A DNA stretch of 64,000 nucleotides from an uncultured Acidimicrobiaceae bacterium (GCA_947259275.1 CAMYMH010000016.1:29751-93750), one strand, 5' to 3'; shown: positions 17,671 through 29,611, counted from the first letter of the stretch. Notes: generated by a model from the sequence alone, not told the origin. A program made the numbers and translations.

Positions 17671-18847
17671 TGAATCCGATGCTGATGGCGATCACCTGGA
17701 TGCCGGTCGAGGCCGCCACCGAATACCAGAAGAGGCGCCGCCCAACTGCGCCCGCCCCGTCGTACCAGGCCTGCCAGGACAGGAATAGCAGCGGCGACAG
17801 CACGATCAGAAGCTCGAGCGCATAGCGGTAGTTGAACGCCAGACCCCCCCAGAAGCGGTTGAGGCGAAGGTGGATGAGGATATATGCGAGTCCCCCGACC
17901 GCGCTCGACTTCGTCCACGCCGGAGCCGTTCGCCATGCCGTACGCAGCCCGGGCACGGTGAACAACAGGAAGGGTGAGAACACGAACACGCTGTATTTGG
18001 GGTGGAAGAGGAATCCGAGCACGTCGCCGACGTATCCGGCAATGCTCTGCCTTCCGGCCCGGTCGACGAAGGCTTCGCCGTAGCTGGGTGGGGCAGGCGA
18101 CCAGGTGTCGAGCACCGCCTGGTTGTACGCCAGCAGAACCGCGACGCCGATGAATGATCCGAGTCCGACCAGCAGTATCGGTTGCCAGGCGCGGGTTCTC
18201 CACCCGTGCACCAGCCCGGTGACTGCAGGAATGATGGCAGTCACCGGACGGATCAGCAGGGAGGCCCCGTAGGCGAGTCCGCCGGCGAAGAAGCGCTCAC
18301 TCGCCATCCCGAGCACGGCCAACGCCAGGAATAGCTGCGCCGGGCCGTGCGGCCATAGCTCGTTGGCGGAGATTGACCAGGTCGAGGTCCCGATCGCGAA
18401 GATCAGGGCAGCGCCGATGGCGACCACGGGCGCTGCCAGTCGCCGCAGGACGAGATGCAGCACACCGACCGCGCCGGCACTGGCGAGCGCGGCCGTGGCG
18501 GTCGCCGGCAGCAGGCTCGGGACTGCACCCGCGAAGGTGTCGGAACCGAACAGCCAGTAGAGGGGAGTGCTGAGGAACGAGATGCCGGGAGGGCGATTGG
18601 ACACAACCGTTCCTCCAACATCGAAGATAAACGGGAGCTGTTCGAACTGTGCCAGGTCGAGGTCCCCGAACTGCGCCATCCGCCAGGCCGGCAACGCACT
18701 GGCAACGGCATCGAAGTTCGACTCGACGTTGGCCTGCTGCATCGTGAGCAAATACAGAGCCAACACCGGCAGGAACACGACCAGGAACGTCTGGTAGGCC
18801 GGCGCCGTGCTCAGGCGGGCGTGGGCGCGAACAATCATCGGGTTCAT
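17651..18847 (-). CDS. Polytopic membrane protein, probable GT-C glycosyltransferase (paralogue A2)
   Basis: A 398-residue paralogue of the protein at 15295-16491. Shared blocks include ALPAWR, QFGDLDL, SNRPPG, STPLYWLFG against ATPLYWLFG, LLPATATAA, ANELW-x-HGPAQLFLA and YSVFVFSPFLLFTVPGLR. The start ATG 18847 aligns with the paralogue; the open frame extends upstream to 18925 but without family sequence. It probably arose by duplication together with the B-type genes beside it. Function as for A1: a membrane sugar transferase or a related enzyme, inferred from topology. Confidence 0.75.
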   Translation of the reverse strand: MNPMIVRAHARLSTAPAYQTFLVVFLPVLALYLLTMQQANVESNFDAVASALPAWRMAQFGDLDLAQFEQLPFIFDVGGTVVSNRPPGISFLSTPLYWLFGSDTFAGAVPSLLPATATAALASAGAVGVLHLVLRRLAAPVVAIGAALIFAIGTSTWSISANELWPHGPAQLFLALAVLGMASERFFAGGLAYGASLLIRPVTAIIPAVTGLVHGWRTRAWQPILLVGLGSFIGVAVLLAYNQAVLDTWSPAPPSYGEAFVDRAGRQSIAGYVGDVLGFLFHPKYSVFVFSPFLLFTVPGLRTAWRTAPAWTKSSAVGGLAYILIHLRLNRFWGGLAFNYRYALELLIVLSPLLFLSWQAWYDGAGAVGRRLFWYSVAASTGIQVIAISIGFTNGYLV

Positions 18848-18945
18848 CTTCGGTCGATGGTGACAGAGGGTGGAGGTGAAACCAATGACCTGACCCGAAC
18901 GCGAAACCCAACCAGGCGCATCCATTTCGTGTCACTGGGGATCGC

Positions 18946-18951
18946 TACAAT
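18946..18951 (+). promoter_or_regulatory. Possible -10 box of uvrA
   Basis: TACAAT, 26 bases before the GTG start of uvrA; it would give a leader of about 20 bases. No convincing -35 box was found, and I saw no LexA-type site here. Confidence 0.3.
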
Positions 18952-18977
18952 CGCGGCTCCCGACCTCTCGAGGCACT

Positions 18978-21803
<2,826 letters not shown>

Positions 21804-22857
21804 ACGGCAGCCGCCACGGCGGCCACGCTCCACAGCGGGGCCAGCACCCGCAAGGTGTTGTTGCCGAACTCCCACACGAACTGGCTGCTGATGAGGGCTA
21901 CTCCCACCCAGGCGAGCAGTAGCCACCGCAGGAGACGGTCCGAGGTCATGATGGCGAGGCCGGTGCCGGCACCGACCAGAGCGGCAGCACCAACGGCCAT
22001 GCCGACCTCACCGGTCGAGACGTTACCCCACAGGTCAACGGCCTTGGCGAATCCGGTGAAGGGCGCACTTAGGTTGCCGGCGGTTGATGCGCCGAAGCGG
22101 GCAAACACGAACATGGCCCAGAGCGCGGCGGGTACCGCAGGCACCGCCGTGAGCCATGCCGCCCGGCGGCGAGCCGAAGGCCATACCCACAAGCCGAGCG
22201 CCACCGGAACCACCAGGTAAGTGGTCTTGGCCAAGACGGCCAGCGACAAGGCGACGGCGGCCGGACGGTCCCGTCCGTCGATGGCCAACACGACTCCGAG
22301 CATGGCGAGGCCGAGAGCCAGGGCATCCGGCAGCAGGAACCGGACCGCCAACAGGAGCCCGACATTCACGACCGCCAGCTGGGCGACCGTCGAGTTGCCT
22401 CCCAGGTGGCGGTTGAGCACCAGCGAGCACGAACCCGCCAATCCGAATCCGATTACTGCCAGGACCAGCATCATGGTCACGGTCAGGTCGGGCGAGAACC
22501 ACCCCAGGCCACCGCTCAATGCCGGGTACAGGATGTGGAGGTATCGATAGCTCGGGTTGTCGAGCAGGTCGGGGACTTGGCTGGTTCCGAAGGGGTCCCT
22601 GGCAATGCCGTAGTATTGCTGGCCGTCGTGGCCGTCCCCACTCGCCAGATCGATGTCACCCAGATCGGCCACCACGTAGTCACGGATCGGGAAGTCCTCT
22701 CCAACTGTGAGGAGCCCGCTCAGGCCTCCGTTGGCAGATGCGATCGCCAGGGCGACGAAGAGGGCGGTGGCGGCGGAGAGGACAAACCACCAGCCCGGGG
22801 AGGGATCGGTGCGTGCTGGGCGCATTCAGACTCTCCTGGGCTCTAGCGTTGGGGCTT

Positions 22858-23565
22858 ATGGCTGTGGATTGGGATGCTCACTGGTGGCTTTCGCAGGTCG
22901 CGACCGACCCTAACTACCGCGAGGATGTGATCCCATTACTCATCGACATGCTGCGTCCGGTCCCTGAGGACCTCTACCTGGACCTCGGTTGTGGTGAGGG
23001 GCAAGGGATGCGAGCAGTGAGGGCGGCGGGAGCTCGCGCCATCGGGTGCGATCAAGACCGGGTGTTGCTCGACCAAGCGCGCCTTGATGGGCCGGTCGTC
23101 CAGTGCCATCTGCCCGAGTTGGGTTGGCTGGGCGAGGAGGCAGTCGACGGCGCCTACGCGGTGCTCGTGCTCGAGCACATCGACGATTTCGAGCGACTGC
23201 TGGTCGAGGCGGCCCGGACGGTCGTGGCGGGGGGAGTGCTAGTCATCATTGCCAACCATCCTGCCTTCACTGCTCCCGGGGCCGGCCCCCTCATCGACCC
23301 GGGTGACGGTGAGGTGACCTGGCGATGGGGCGCCTACCTGGCACCGGGCACCAGCGTCGAGCCGGCCGGATCGTTCAATCTCATGATGTATCACCGACCC
23401 CTGGGCACACTTCTGACCGCGGCCGGTCAGGCCGGCTGGATGCTGGAGGCGCTGGTCGAGCGGGGACCGGGTGATGCCGCGGCCGAACGGGACCCGCTAC
23501 TGGCGGCACAACGCAACATCCCCCGCCTCATCGGTCTCCGGTTCCAGAACGCGGCACCTCCGTAA
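22858..23565 (+). CDS. SAM-dependent methyltransferase
   Basis: A 235-residue class I methyltransferase. Motif I is LYLDLGCGEGQGMRAV (residues 39-54), with acidic loop GCDQDR after it and the block AYAVLVLEHIDDFERLLVEAARTVVAGGVLVIIANHP of Methyltransf_11. The later motif SFNLMMYHRPLGTLLTAAGQAGW resembles small-molecule or quinone methyltransferases, but the substrate is open. ATG 22858 is preferred; a TAGCGT box lies eight bases before it. It lies 32 bases from the divergent gene and 11 bases before uvrC. Confidence 0.82.
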   Translation: MAVDWDAHWWLSQVATDPNYREDVIPLLIDMLRPVPEDLYLDLGCGEGQGMRAVRAAGARAIGCDQDRVLLDQARLDGPVVQCHLPELGWLGEEAVDGAYAVLVLEHIDDFERLLVEAARTVVAGGVLVIIANHPAFTAPGAGPLIDPGDGEVTWRWGAYLAPGTSVEPAGSFNLMMYHRPLGTLLTAAGQAGWMLEALVERGPGDAAAERDPLLAAQRNIPRLIGLRFQNAAPP

Positions 23566-23576
23566 ACTCGCCTGGC

Positions 23577-25448
23577 ATGGTGAAACGCCCGCTTCCGTCC
23601 GAAATCCCCGACCTGCCCGGCATCTACCTCTTCCGGAATCGACACGGCGAGGTCATGTACGCCGGAAAAGCGAAGTCACTTCGCAAGCGGGTCTCCTGGT
23701 ACTTCTCGAAGCGGCTGGCCGCCCGGACCGCCGCCATGGTCGAGGCGTCCGAAACCGTCGAGTGGATCGTCACCGAGAACGAGGTCGAAGCCCTCATGCT
23801 CGAATACACGCTCATCCAGAAACACAAGCCGCGTTTCAACATCCGCCTACGAGACGACAAGTCCTACCCCTACCTGGCGATCACCCGCCAGGACGACTGG
23901 CCGCGGGCGATGGTCATGCGCGGCAAACGCAAGCGGGGCACCCAGTACTTCGGGCCATACGGACATGCCTATGCCATCCGGCAGACCCTCGATTTGCTGC
24001 TGCGCACCTTCCCGGTCCGCACCTGCACCGACGCCAAGTACAAGCGGCACGCCGCTTCGGGGCGGCCCTGCCTGCTGTTTCACATCGAGCGCTGCTCCGG
24101 CCCGTGTGTCGGGGAGGTCACTCCTGAGGCCTACCAGGAGTACGTCGAGGGGCTGGCCGGCTTCCTTTCCGGCAATCACGACGACGTGGTCGACCGTCTG
24201 ACCATGCAGATGATGGAGGCATCCGAGCGCCAGGAATACGAGCATGCCGCCCGTCTGCGTGACCAGCTGAGCGCCATTCAGAAGGCGAGTGCCCGCCAGG
24301 AGATGGTGACCAAGCGCCCGGAGAACTTCGACCTGATCGCCATCACCGAGGATGAGCTCGAGGCCTCGCTCGCACTGCTGACCGTGAGGCGCGGGCGAGT
24401 GGTGGGGCGGGTCTCGTCCATCGTCGACAAGGTTGAGGACGTCACCACCGCCGAGTTGATCGCTCGCATGCTCGAGCAGCTGTACGGGGGTGAATCGCCA
24501 CCCGGGTTGATACTGGTGCCCGAGCTGCCGGACGATCACGAGTTGATGGCGGATTGGCTGAGCGCCCGGCGGGGGAGCAAGGTGGAGCTGCGGGTGCCCG
24601 CGCGCGGCCCCAAGCGGCGTCTGCTGGAGACGGCCCGGGCCAACTCCGCCGAGGAGTTTGCCCGCCATCGGCTGCGCCGCAACGCCGATCACAACGCTCG
24701 GGCCAAGGCATTGCGCAGCCTGCAGGCAATGCTCGACCTCCCCGACCCGCCGCTGCGGATCGAGTGCTACGACATATCCACCGTGCAGGGAACCAACACG
24801 GTCGGCTCGATGGTGGTGCTCGAGGATGGATTGCCGAGGCCGTCGGACTACCGGCACTTCCGGGTCAAGGAGGTCACGGGCCAGGATGACTTGGCCTCAA
24901 TGGAAGAGGTCTTGCGTAGACGGTTCACCGCCTACCTGGTCGAGCGCGACCTGCCGCCAGACCAGCGGGGGCGCTTCGCCTATCCGCCCTCTCTCATCCT
25001 GGTGGATGGCGGCGCCGGTCAGCTGAGCCGGGCCATCCAGGTGCTCCACGAGCTCGATCTCGACATCCCGGTCGCCGGCCTCGCCAAACGGATGGAGGAA
25101 GTGTATTTGCCCGGTCGGGCCGAGACGGTGCGCATTCCCCGGGGCGAGGAGGCTCTCTATCTGCTGCAGCGGGTGCGGGACGAAGCCCATCGGTTTGCCA
25201 TTACCTATCACCGCAAACTGCGCGGTAAGCGCATGGTCGACTCCATCCTCGACGAGGTATCGGGGGTGGGAGCAACCCGCAAGCAGGCCCTGTTGCGGAC
25301 CTTCGGATCTCTCAAGCGTCTCCGTGAGGCATCCATTGACCAGATCGAAGAGGTTGTCCCGCGTAAGGTTGCCGAGAGCGTATACGAGGCCCTGCATGGG
25401 CTGTCGGGGGTAGGGACGTCCCCCAGGAGGCGAGATGACGAAGCGTGA
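23577..25448 (+). CDS. uvrC: Excinuclease ABC subunit UvrC
   Basis: Dual-incision endonuclease of nucleotide excision repair, 623 residues. The N-terminal GIY-YIG nuclease has GIYLF and, in place of YIG, the common UvrC variant YAGKAKSLRKRV (residues about 30-41). Then come the CSGPC motif near residue 175, a UVR motif at about 203-237 that binds UvrB, the RNase H-like nuclease with ECYDIS and LILVDGGAGQL, and a C-terminal helix-hairpin-helix. uvrC is followed by rapZ and yvcK, the conserved actinobacterial order. Confidence 0.98.
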   Translation: MVKRPLPSEIPDLPGIYLFRNRHGEVMYAGKAKSLRKRVSWYFSKRLAARTAAMVEASETVEWIVTENEVEALMLEYTLIQKHKPRFNIRLRDDKSYPYLAITRQDDWPRAMVMRGKRKRGTQYFGPYGHAYAIRQTLDLLLRTFPVRTCTDAKYKRHAASGRPCLLFHIERCSGPCVGEVTPEAYQEYVEGLAGFLSGNHDDVVDRLTMQMMEASERQEYEHAARLRDQLSAIQKASARQEMVTKRPENFDLIAITEDELEASLALLTVRRGRVVGRVSSIVDKVEDVTTAELIARMLEQLYGGESPPGLILVPELPDDHELMADWLSARRGSKVELRVPARGPKRRLLETARANSAEEFARHRLRRNADHNARAKALRSLQAMLDLPDPPLRIECYDISTVQGTNTVGSMVVLEDGLPRPSDYRHFRVKEVTGQDDLASMEEVLRRRFTAYLVERDLPPDQRGRFAYPPSLILVDGGAGQLSRAIQVLHELDLDIPVAGLAKRMEEVYLPGRAETVRIPRGEEALYLLQRVRDEAHRFAITYHRKLRGKRMVDSILDEVSGVGATRKQALLRTFGSLKRLREASIDQIEEVVPRKVAESVYEALHGLSGVGTSPRRRDDEA

Positions 25449-25536
25449 TCCGGCCGCCGGCCAGGCCGCTCGCTATGAGTCGCCGGTCGGCCCCGGCTGG
25501 GCCGAGATGTTGCGAATGGAGGGCGCCGATGGCTGA
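25435..25536 (+). CDS. Small ORF, 33 aa, linking uvrC and rapZ
   Basis: A 34-codon frame with the best ribosome site in the area: AGGAGG (25425-25430) four bases before ATG 25435. It begins inside the end of uvrC (different frame) and its stop TGA lies at 25534-25536, six bases inside rapZ. The predicted peptide starts MTKRDPAAGQAARYESPVG and has no known domain. The arrangement fits translational coupling: ribosomes that end here can restart on rapZ, whose own start has no clear ribosome site. It could also be a real microprotein. Codon use looks like the neighbours. Confidence 0.5.
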   Translation: MTKRDPAAGQAARYESPVGPGWAEMLRMEGADG

Positions 25537-26395
25537 GCAGCCGCTGCTGGTGGTGGTCACCGGCTTGGCCGGAGCCGGGCGATCGACGGCGGCCAAGGTG
25601 CTGGAGGATCTCGGATTCTTTGTCATCGACAACCTGCCCCCCAAGCTCATCGGCCGGGCCGCCGAATTGGCGGACCTGGCAGACTTCGCACGGTCCAAGC
25701 TGGCGGTAGCGGTCGACTCGCGTTCGGGCGTCCTCACCTTTGCTGAGCTCGAACAGGAGATTCTGCGGCTGGAGCGGGATGGTGTCCGAACCCTCACGGT
25801 GTTTCTCGATGCCGACGATGCCGAGCTCGTGCACCGCTATCAGGAGAATCGCCGGCCTCATCCGGTGAAGGCGGAGACGCTCGAAGAGTCAATTGCCACC
25901 GAACGCAAGCTGCTGGCGGATGTGCGAGGAAACGCCGACGTGCTCATCGATACCAGCGAGCTGTCCGTTCACGACCTCCGAATGCGGCTGCAGGACGCGT
26001 TCGAGGCGCCATCTCCCCGTCCCCAGATGAAGGTCTCGGTGAGCTCGTTCGGGTTCAAACACGGCAGCCCGCGTGACCTCGATCTCGTGTTCGACGTCCG
26101 GTTCCTGCCCAATCCCCACTGGGTGCCTGAGCTGCGTCCGCTCACCGGCATCGACGCCCCGGTTGCCGATTACGTGCTATCGGACGAGGTTGCGGTCGAG
26201 TTCGTCACCCGCATCGACGAACTACTCGCTTTCCTCGTACCCCATTTCGTGGATGAGGGCAAGGCCTATTTGCGGGTGGGAGTCGGCTGCACCGGCGGGC
26301 GGCACCGGTCGGTGGCGATCGCCGAAGAGCTGGGTCGCCGGCTGCGAGCTACCGGCAACGATGTGACCGTACGGCACCGTGATGCCGATCTTTAG
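25529..26395 (+). CDS. rapZ: RapZ/YvcJ-family nucleotide-binding protein
   Basis: A 288-residue P-loop protein of the RapZ family, known in E. coli as an adaptor that targets the GlmZ small RNA and in Gram-positives as YvcJ, a nucleotide-binding protein of unclear target. Walker A is GLAGAGRS (12-19); the arginine in place of lysine is usual in actinobacterial members. Other marks are DNLPPKLIG and the C-terminal GVGCTGGRHRSVAIAEELGRRL. The start ATG 25529 fits the family N-terminus; an upstream in-frame extension to 25445 is not family sequence. It probably depends on coupling to the small upstream ORF. Confidence 0.93.
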   Translation: MAEQPLLVVVTGLAGAGRSTAAKVLEDLGFFVIDNLPPKLIGRAAELADLADFARSKLAVAVDSRSGVLTFAELEQEILRLERDGVRTLTVFLDADDAELVHRYQENRRPHPVKAETLEESIATERKLLADVRGNADVLIDTSELSVHDLRMRLQDAFEAPSPRPQMKVSVSSFGFKHGSPRDLDLVFDVRFLPNPHWVPELRPLTGIDAPVADYVLSDEVAVEFVTRIDELLAFLVPHFVDEGKAYLRVGVGCTGGRHRSVAIAEELGRRLRATGNDVTVRHRDADL

Positions 26396-26431
26396 GTTCC
26401 CCACCTCGGGGACTGGGGACGAGAGCTTGTC

Positions 26432-27421
26432 ATGAGCGCGTTGGAACTCGAAACCGAGATGCTCGACGTCATCCGACTCGATCCCACCGGCCCGCACGTG
26501 GTGGCGATTGGAGGCGGCCACGGCCTTGCCCAAGCGCTGGTCGGTGTCCAGTTATATGCCTCCCGCATCGATGCGGTTGTCACCGTGGCCGATGACGGAG
26601 GCTCGTCGGGCCGGCTCACTTCGGCGCTCGACATCCTGCCTCCGGGCGACCTGCGCCGGTGCCTGCTGGCCCTGAGCCCCGAGCCGAGTTTGTGGAGCGA
26701 GATGTTCGAGTTCCGCTTCGAGTCCACCGACGTCGCCGGGCATTCGCTCGGCAATCTCATCCTCGCAGCCATGTCGGAGCTGTTCGGCGACTTCGAAACC
26801 GGCATCAGCGTGGCCGAGGAGGCGCTCGGTGCGGTCGGACGCGTGATTCCCACCGCCCGCCGCTCGCTCCATCTGCAAGCGATTATCGACGGCGCGCTCG
26901 TCGACGGCCAAGCGGCCATCGCCACTACCCGCGGGACCATCTCCGAGCTTCGCTTGCTCCCCAAGGGTGAGAACGCCAACCCGCGGGCCTTGGAAGTGGT
27001 GGCGGCGGCCGACCAGATCGTCCTCGGGCCCGGCAGCGTCTACACCTCGGTGATCTCAGCTCTGCTGGTACCCGAGTTGGCCGAAGCGGTCAATGCATCG
27101 TCGGCCGATGTCGTCTACGTGTGCAATCTCACCACCCAGGACGGTGAATCTCTCGGAATGGGTGCCGCCGACCACCTGCGCGCATTGCTCGAGTTCGCGG
27201 GTATCAAGACGCCGTTGACTGCTCTGGTGCACCAGGGGACGTTGCCCTTCCCGCCGGAAGCCGAGTCGGTAGCCGCCGATGAGGAACGGATTCTGGCGCT
27301 CGGCGTCAAGCCGGTGTTTCGCGACCTGCTCGACCGAACTCACGACTGGCCCCAGCATGACCCGATGCGCCTCGGCCGTGCCCTCAAAGAGCTATGGGAC
27401 GAGTGGAACAAGGGCGACTGA
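26432..27421 (+). CDS. yvcK: YvcK/CofD-like gluconeogenesis factor
   Basis: A 329-residue member of the YvcK family, which binds UDP-sugars and in Bacillus and mycobacteria influences central carbon use and cell-wall precursor supply. The N-terminal nucleotide loop is VVAIGGGHGLAQAL, followed by VTVADDGGSSGRL and PPGDLRRCLLAL, all diagnostic. ATG 26432 lies 36 bases after rapZ. In most Actinobacteria whiA comes next; here yvcK is followed by the convergent gap gene instead. Confidence 0.95.
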   Translation: MSALELETEMLDVIRLDPTGPHVVAIGGGHGLAQALVGVQLYASRIDAVVTVADDGGSSGRLTSALDILPPGDLRRCLLALSPEPSLWSEMFEFRFESTDVAGHSLGNLILAAMSELFGDFETGISVAEEALGAVGRVIPTARRSLHLQAIIDGALVDGQAAIATTRGTISELRLLPKGENANPRALEVVAAADQIVLGPGSVYTSVISALLVPELAEAVNASSADVVYVCNLTTQDGESLGMGAADHLRALLEFAGIKTPLTALVHQGTLPFPPEAESVAADEERILALGVKPVFRDLLDRTHDWPQHDPMRLGRALKELWDEWNKGD

Positions 27422-27428
27422 GCCGAAG

Positions 27429-27584
27429 AGTCGCCAGTCAGATGAGTCGCCAGTTCCAGTCGCCAGCTCTCGGTTCCGGGCCCGGCCGCGACCGAGCGGC
27501 AACCCTCTCCGGCTGGGCCAGCGACCGAGAGCAAACTGGTAGCCGGCGACTGGCGACCGGCGTAGAAGGCGCAGCCGCCTTCTA
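27429..27584. terminator. Inverted-repeat region between convergent yvcK and gap
   Basis: Three direct copies of AGTCGCCAG (27429, 27445, 27458) face an inverted ACTGGCGAC at 27549-27557, and CTCTCGGT faces ACCGAGAG inside them, so a long imperfect hairpin can form in RNA of either strand. A second hairpin, TAGAAGGCG / CGCCTTCTA with a 4-base loop, overlaps the gap stop codon (27563-27584). There is no T-run. It probably acts as a two-way terminator or RNA-end stabiliser. Confidence 0.5.
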
Positions 27585-28601
27585 GGCGGGCGTCAGCTGC
27601 TTGCCTATCAGCTCGATCAAGTCGACCACCCGGTTCGAGTAGCCCCATTCGTTGTCGTACCAGGACACGATCTTGACGAAGCGGCCGTCCATCACCTGGG
27701 TGGCGTTGGCGTCGAAGATCGAGGAGTAGGGGTTGCCGATGATGTCGGTCGAGACCAGCGGCTCCTCCGAGTATTGGAGCACACCTTCCAGCTCGCCTTC
27801 CGCAGCCGCCTTCATGGCGGCATTGACCTGTTCGACGGTGACGTCTGCTTCGACCTCGATCACGAGATCGACGATGGAACCGTCCGGAACCGGGACCCGC
27901 ATTGCCATCCCGTCCAGCTTGCCGGCCAGCTCGGGGAGCACCAGCCCAACCGCCCGGGCCGCCCCGGTGGTGGTCGGGATGATGTTCTCGGTGGCAGCCC
28001 GCGCCCGGCGCAAGTCGGCGTGCGGTACGTCGGCGAGGCGCTGATCGTTGGTATACGCATGAACTGTGGTCATCACGCCCCGCTTGAGCCCGAAGCTGTC
28101 ATTGATCACCTTGGCCACCGGCGCCAGGCAGTTGGTAGTGCAGGAAGCGTTGGAGATGACCTGATCGTCGGCTTCGAGAGAGTCGCCATTCACGCCCAGC
28201 ACCACGGTGGCGTCGACTTCGTCTTTGGCCGGAACCGTCAAGATCACTTTCTTGGCTCCCGCCTCAATGTGCATCGCTGCCTTCTCCCGGGTCCGAAAGA
28301 TGCCGGTGGCCTCGATCACCACGTCGACGCCCAGCTCCTCCCACGGGAGTTTGGCCGGGTCGGGCTCCATCAGCATTTTCACGGTATGGCCACCGGCCGT
28401 CATGATCCCGTCGGCCGTGCTGACCTCGCCCGCGAATTGGCCCATGACGGTGTCGTTCTTGAGCAGGTAGGCGAGGACGTCGTCGTCCGCCAGGTCGTTG
28501 ATCGCCACCACCTCGATGCCGGAGTCGGGCCGCTCGGCGATAATCCGAAAGACGGCCCGACCGATGCGGCCGAAGCCGTTGATTGCCACCCGTGCGCTCA
28601 T
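27582..28601 (-). CDS. gap: Glyceraldehyde-3-phosphate dehydrogenase
   Basis: NAD(P)-dependent phosphorylating GAPDH of glycolysis, 339 residues. The Rossmann fold begins NGFGRIGRAVFR; the catalytic Cys154 is in SNASCTTNCLAP, the assisting His181 in TTVHAY, the phosphate loop TTTGAARAVG, and the phosphate-binding Arg235 in MAMRVPVPDGS. NEWGYSNRVVDL closes the fold. All active-site residues are present, so this is the working enzyme. The ATG overlaps by four bases the stop of the GAPDH-like gene upstream on the same strand, and the pair should be co-expressed. Confidence 0.97.
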   Translation of the reverse strand: MSARVAINGFGRIGRAVFRIIAERPDSGIEVVAINDLADDDVLAYLLKNDTVMGQFAGEVSTADGIMTAGGHTVKMLMEPDPAKLPWEELGVDVVIEATGIFRTREKAAMHIEAGAKKVILTVPAKDEVDATVVLGVNGDSLEADDQVISNASCTTNCLAPVAKVINDSFGLKRGVMTTVHAYTNDQRLADVPHADLRRARAATENIIPTTTGAARAVGLVLPELAGKLDGMAMRVPVPDGSIVDLVIEVEADVTVEQVNAAMKAAAEGELEGVLQYSEEPLVSTDIIGNPYSSIFDANATQVMDGRFVKIVSWYDNEWGYSNRVVDLIELIGKQLTPA

Positions 28602-29611
28602 GCTGCCTCCAGTTGCTCGATCATTTTGGCGAGGACCTCGACGATCCGGACCGAATAGCCCCAGCCGTTGTCGAACCAGATGATTGACTTGACCATGTTG
28701 CCGTCGACCACCAGGGTGGCCAGACTGTCGAAGTTGGCCGATTGCGAGGATCCGATCACGTCCGACGAAACAATCGGGTCTTCGACGTACTCCACCACAT
28801 CCGAATAGTGGGCGGCCACTTCCTTGCGGACGGTCTCGTTGACTTCCTCACGGCTGGTCGCCGTTTGCACGAAGGCGACGAGATCGACGGTCGAGCCGTC
28901 CGGTACCGGGACGTTGAGTGCCATCGCCGACAGCTTGCCGGCCAGCTCGGGCATGACCGCGGTCAGGATTTCGGGCGAGTTGGTGCTCGCCGGGATGATG
29001 TTCTCCCCGGCCGCCCGGCTCGATCGGAAGCTCGACGTGGGTACGTCGGCCAAGCGAGCCTGGTTTGTGAACGCGTGGACCGTGGTGAAGAACGCCCGGT
29101 CCAATCCCCAACTCTGGTCAATGATCCGGAGGATTGGGGCGAGGGCATTGGAGGTATTCGACCCGAGCGAGACGACCTCCAGGTCGGGGGTCAGGACCTC
29201 GTCGTTTATCCCGCGTAGCAGAATCGGTACGTCGCCGGCTTCCTCAGGTGTCGAGGCGAGAATCACGCGTTTGGCACCCGCTTCGATGTGTTTGACGCAC
29301 CACTCGCCAGTCCGGTATTTGCCGGTCGCCTGGATCACGACATCAACCCCGAGTTCGCCCCAGTCAACGTCTCCCGGCTCAGCGCCTGCGATGAACGGAA
29401 TCGGGGTCCCATCGACCTTGAGCGTGGTCCCGTCCAACTCGACCGGCTTGGGAAAGCGCCCGTAGATGGAGTCGTATTTCAACAAGTAGGTGAGTGCGGC
29501 TGGATCGGCGATGTCGGCGATCGCAGCTACTTCTACCTCCCCGGCGGCATCGAGTAGCCGGAAGACATTCCGTCCGATCCGCCCGAAGCCCATCAGGCCT
29601 ACGCGCGCCAT
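28598..29611 (-). CDS. GAPDH-like protein without catalytic cysteine (probable pseudoenzyme)
   Basis: A 337-residue full-length GAPDH homologue. The NAD fold is kept (MGFGRIGRNVFR), as are His179 and the VPVPDGSTVDL core, but the catalytic motif SNASCTTNCLAP has become SLGSNTSNALAP: Asn152 (codon at 29156-29158) replaces cysteine. The phosphate loop TGAARAVG is replaced by TNSPEILT and the phosphate-binding arginine by Asn233. Phosphorylating GAPDH activity is therefore not expected. Fold and NAD region intact suggest a conserved role, such as forming mixed tetramers with the true enzyme or sensing nucleotides. It is the first gene of the pair, with ribosome site AGGAG before ATG 29611. Confidence 0.9.
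   Translation of the reverse strand: MARVGLMGFGRIGRNVFRLLDAAGEVEVAAIADIADPAALTYLLKYDSIYGRFPKPVELDGTTLKVDGTPIPFIAGAEPGDVDWGELGVDVVIQATGKYRTGEWCVKHIEAGAKRVILASTPEEAGDVPILLRGINDEVLTPDLEVVSLGSNTSNALAPILRIIDQSWGLDRAFFTTVHAFTNQARLADVPTSSFRSSRAAGENIIPASTNSPEILTAVMPELAGKLSAMALNVPVPDGSTVDLVAFVQTATSREEVNETVRKEVAAHYSDVVEYVEDPIVSSDVIGSSQSANFDSLATLVVDGNMVKSIIWFDNGWGYSVRIVEVLAKMIEQLEAA

Noticed and set aside
23577..23710. YAG in place of YIG in UvrC as a defective nuclease
   Set aside because: This variant is common in active UvrC proteins and all other motifs are intact.
25529..25600. Arginine in the Walker A of RapZ as a lost catalytic residue
   Set aside because: GxxGAGR(S/G) is normal for actinobacterial RapZ proteins, as known from mycobacterial members.
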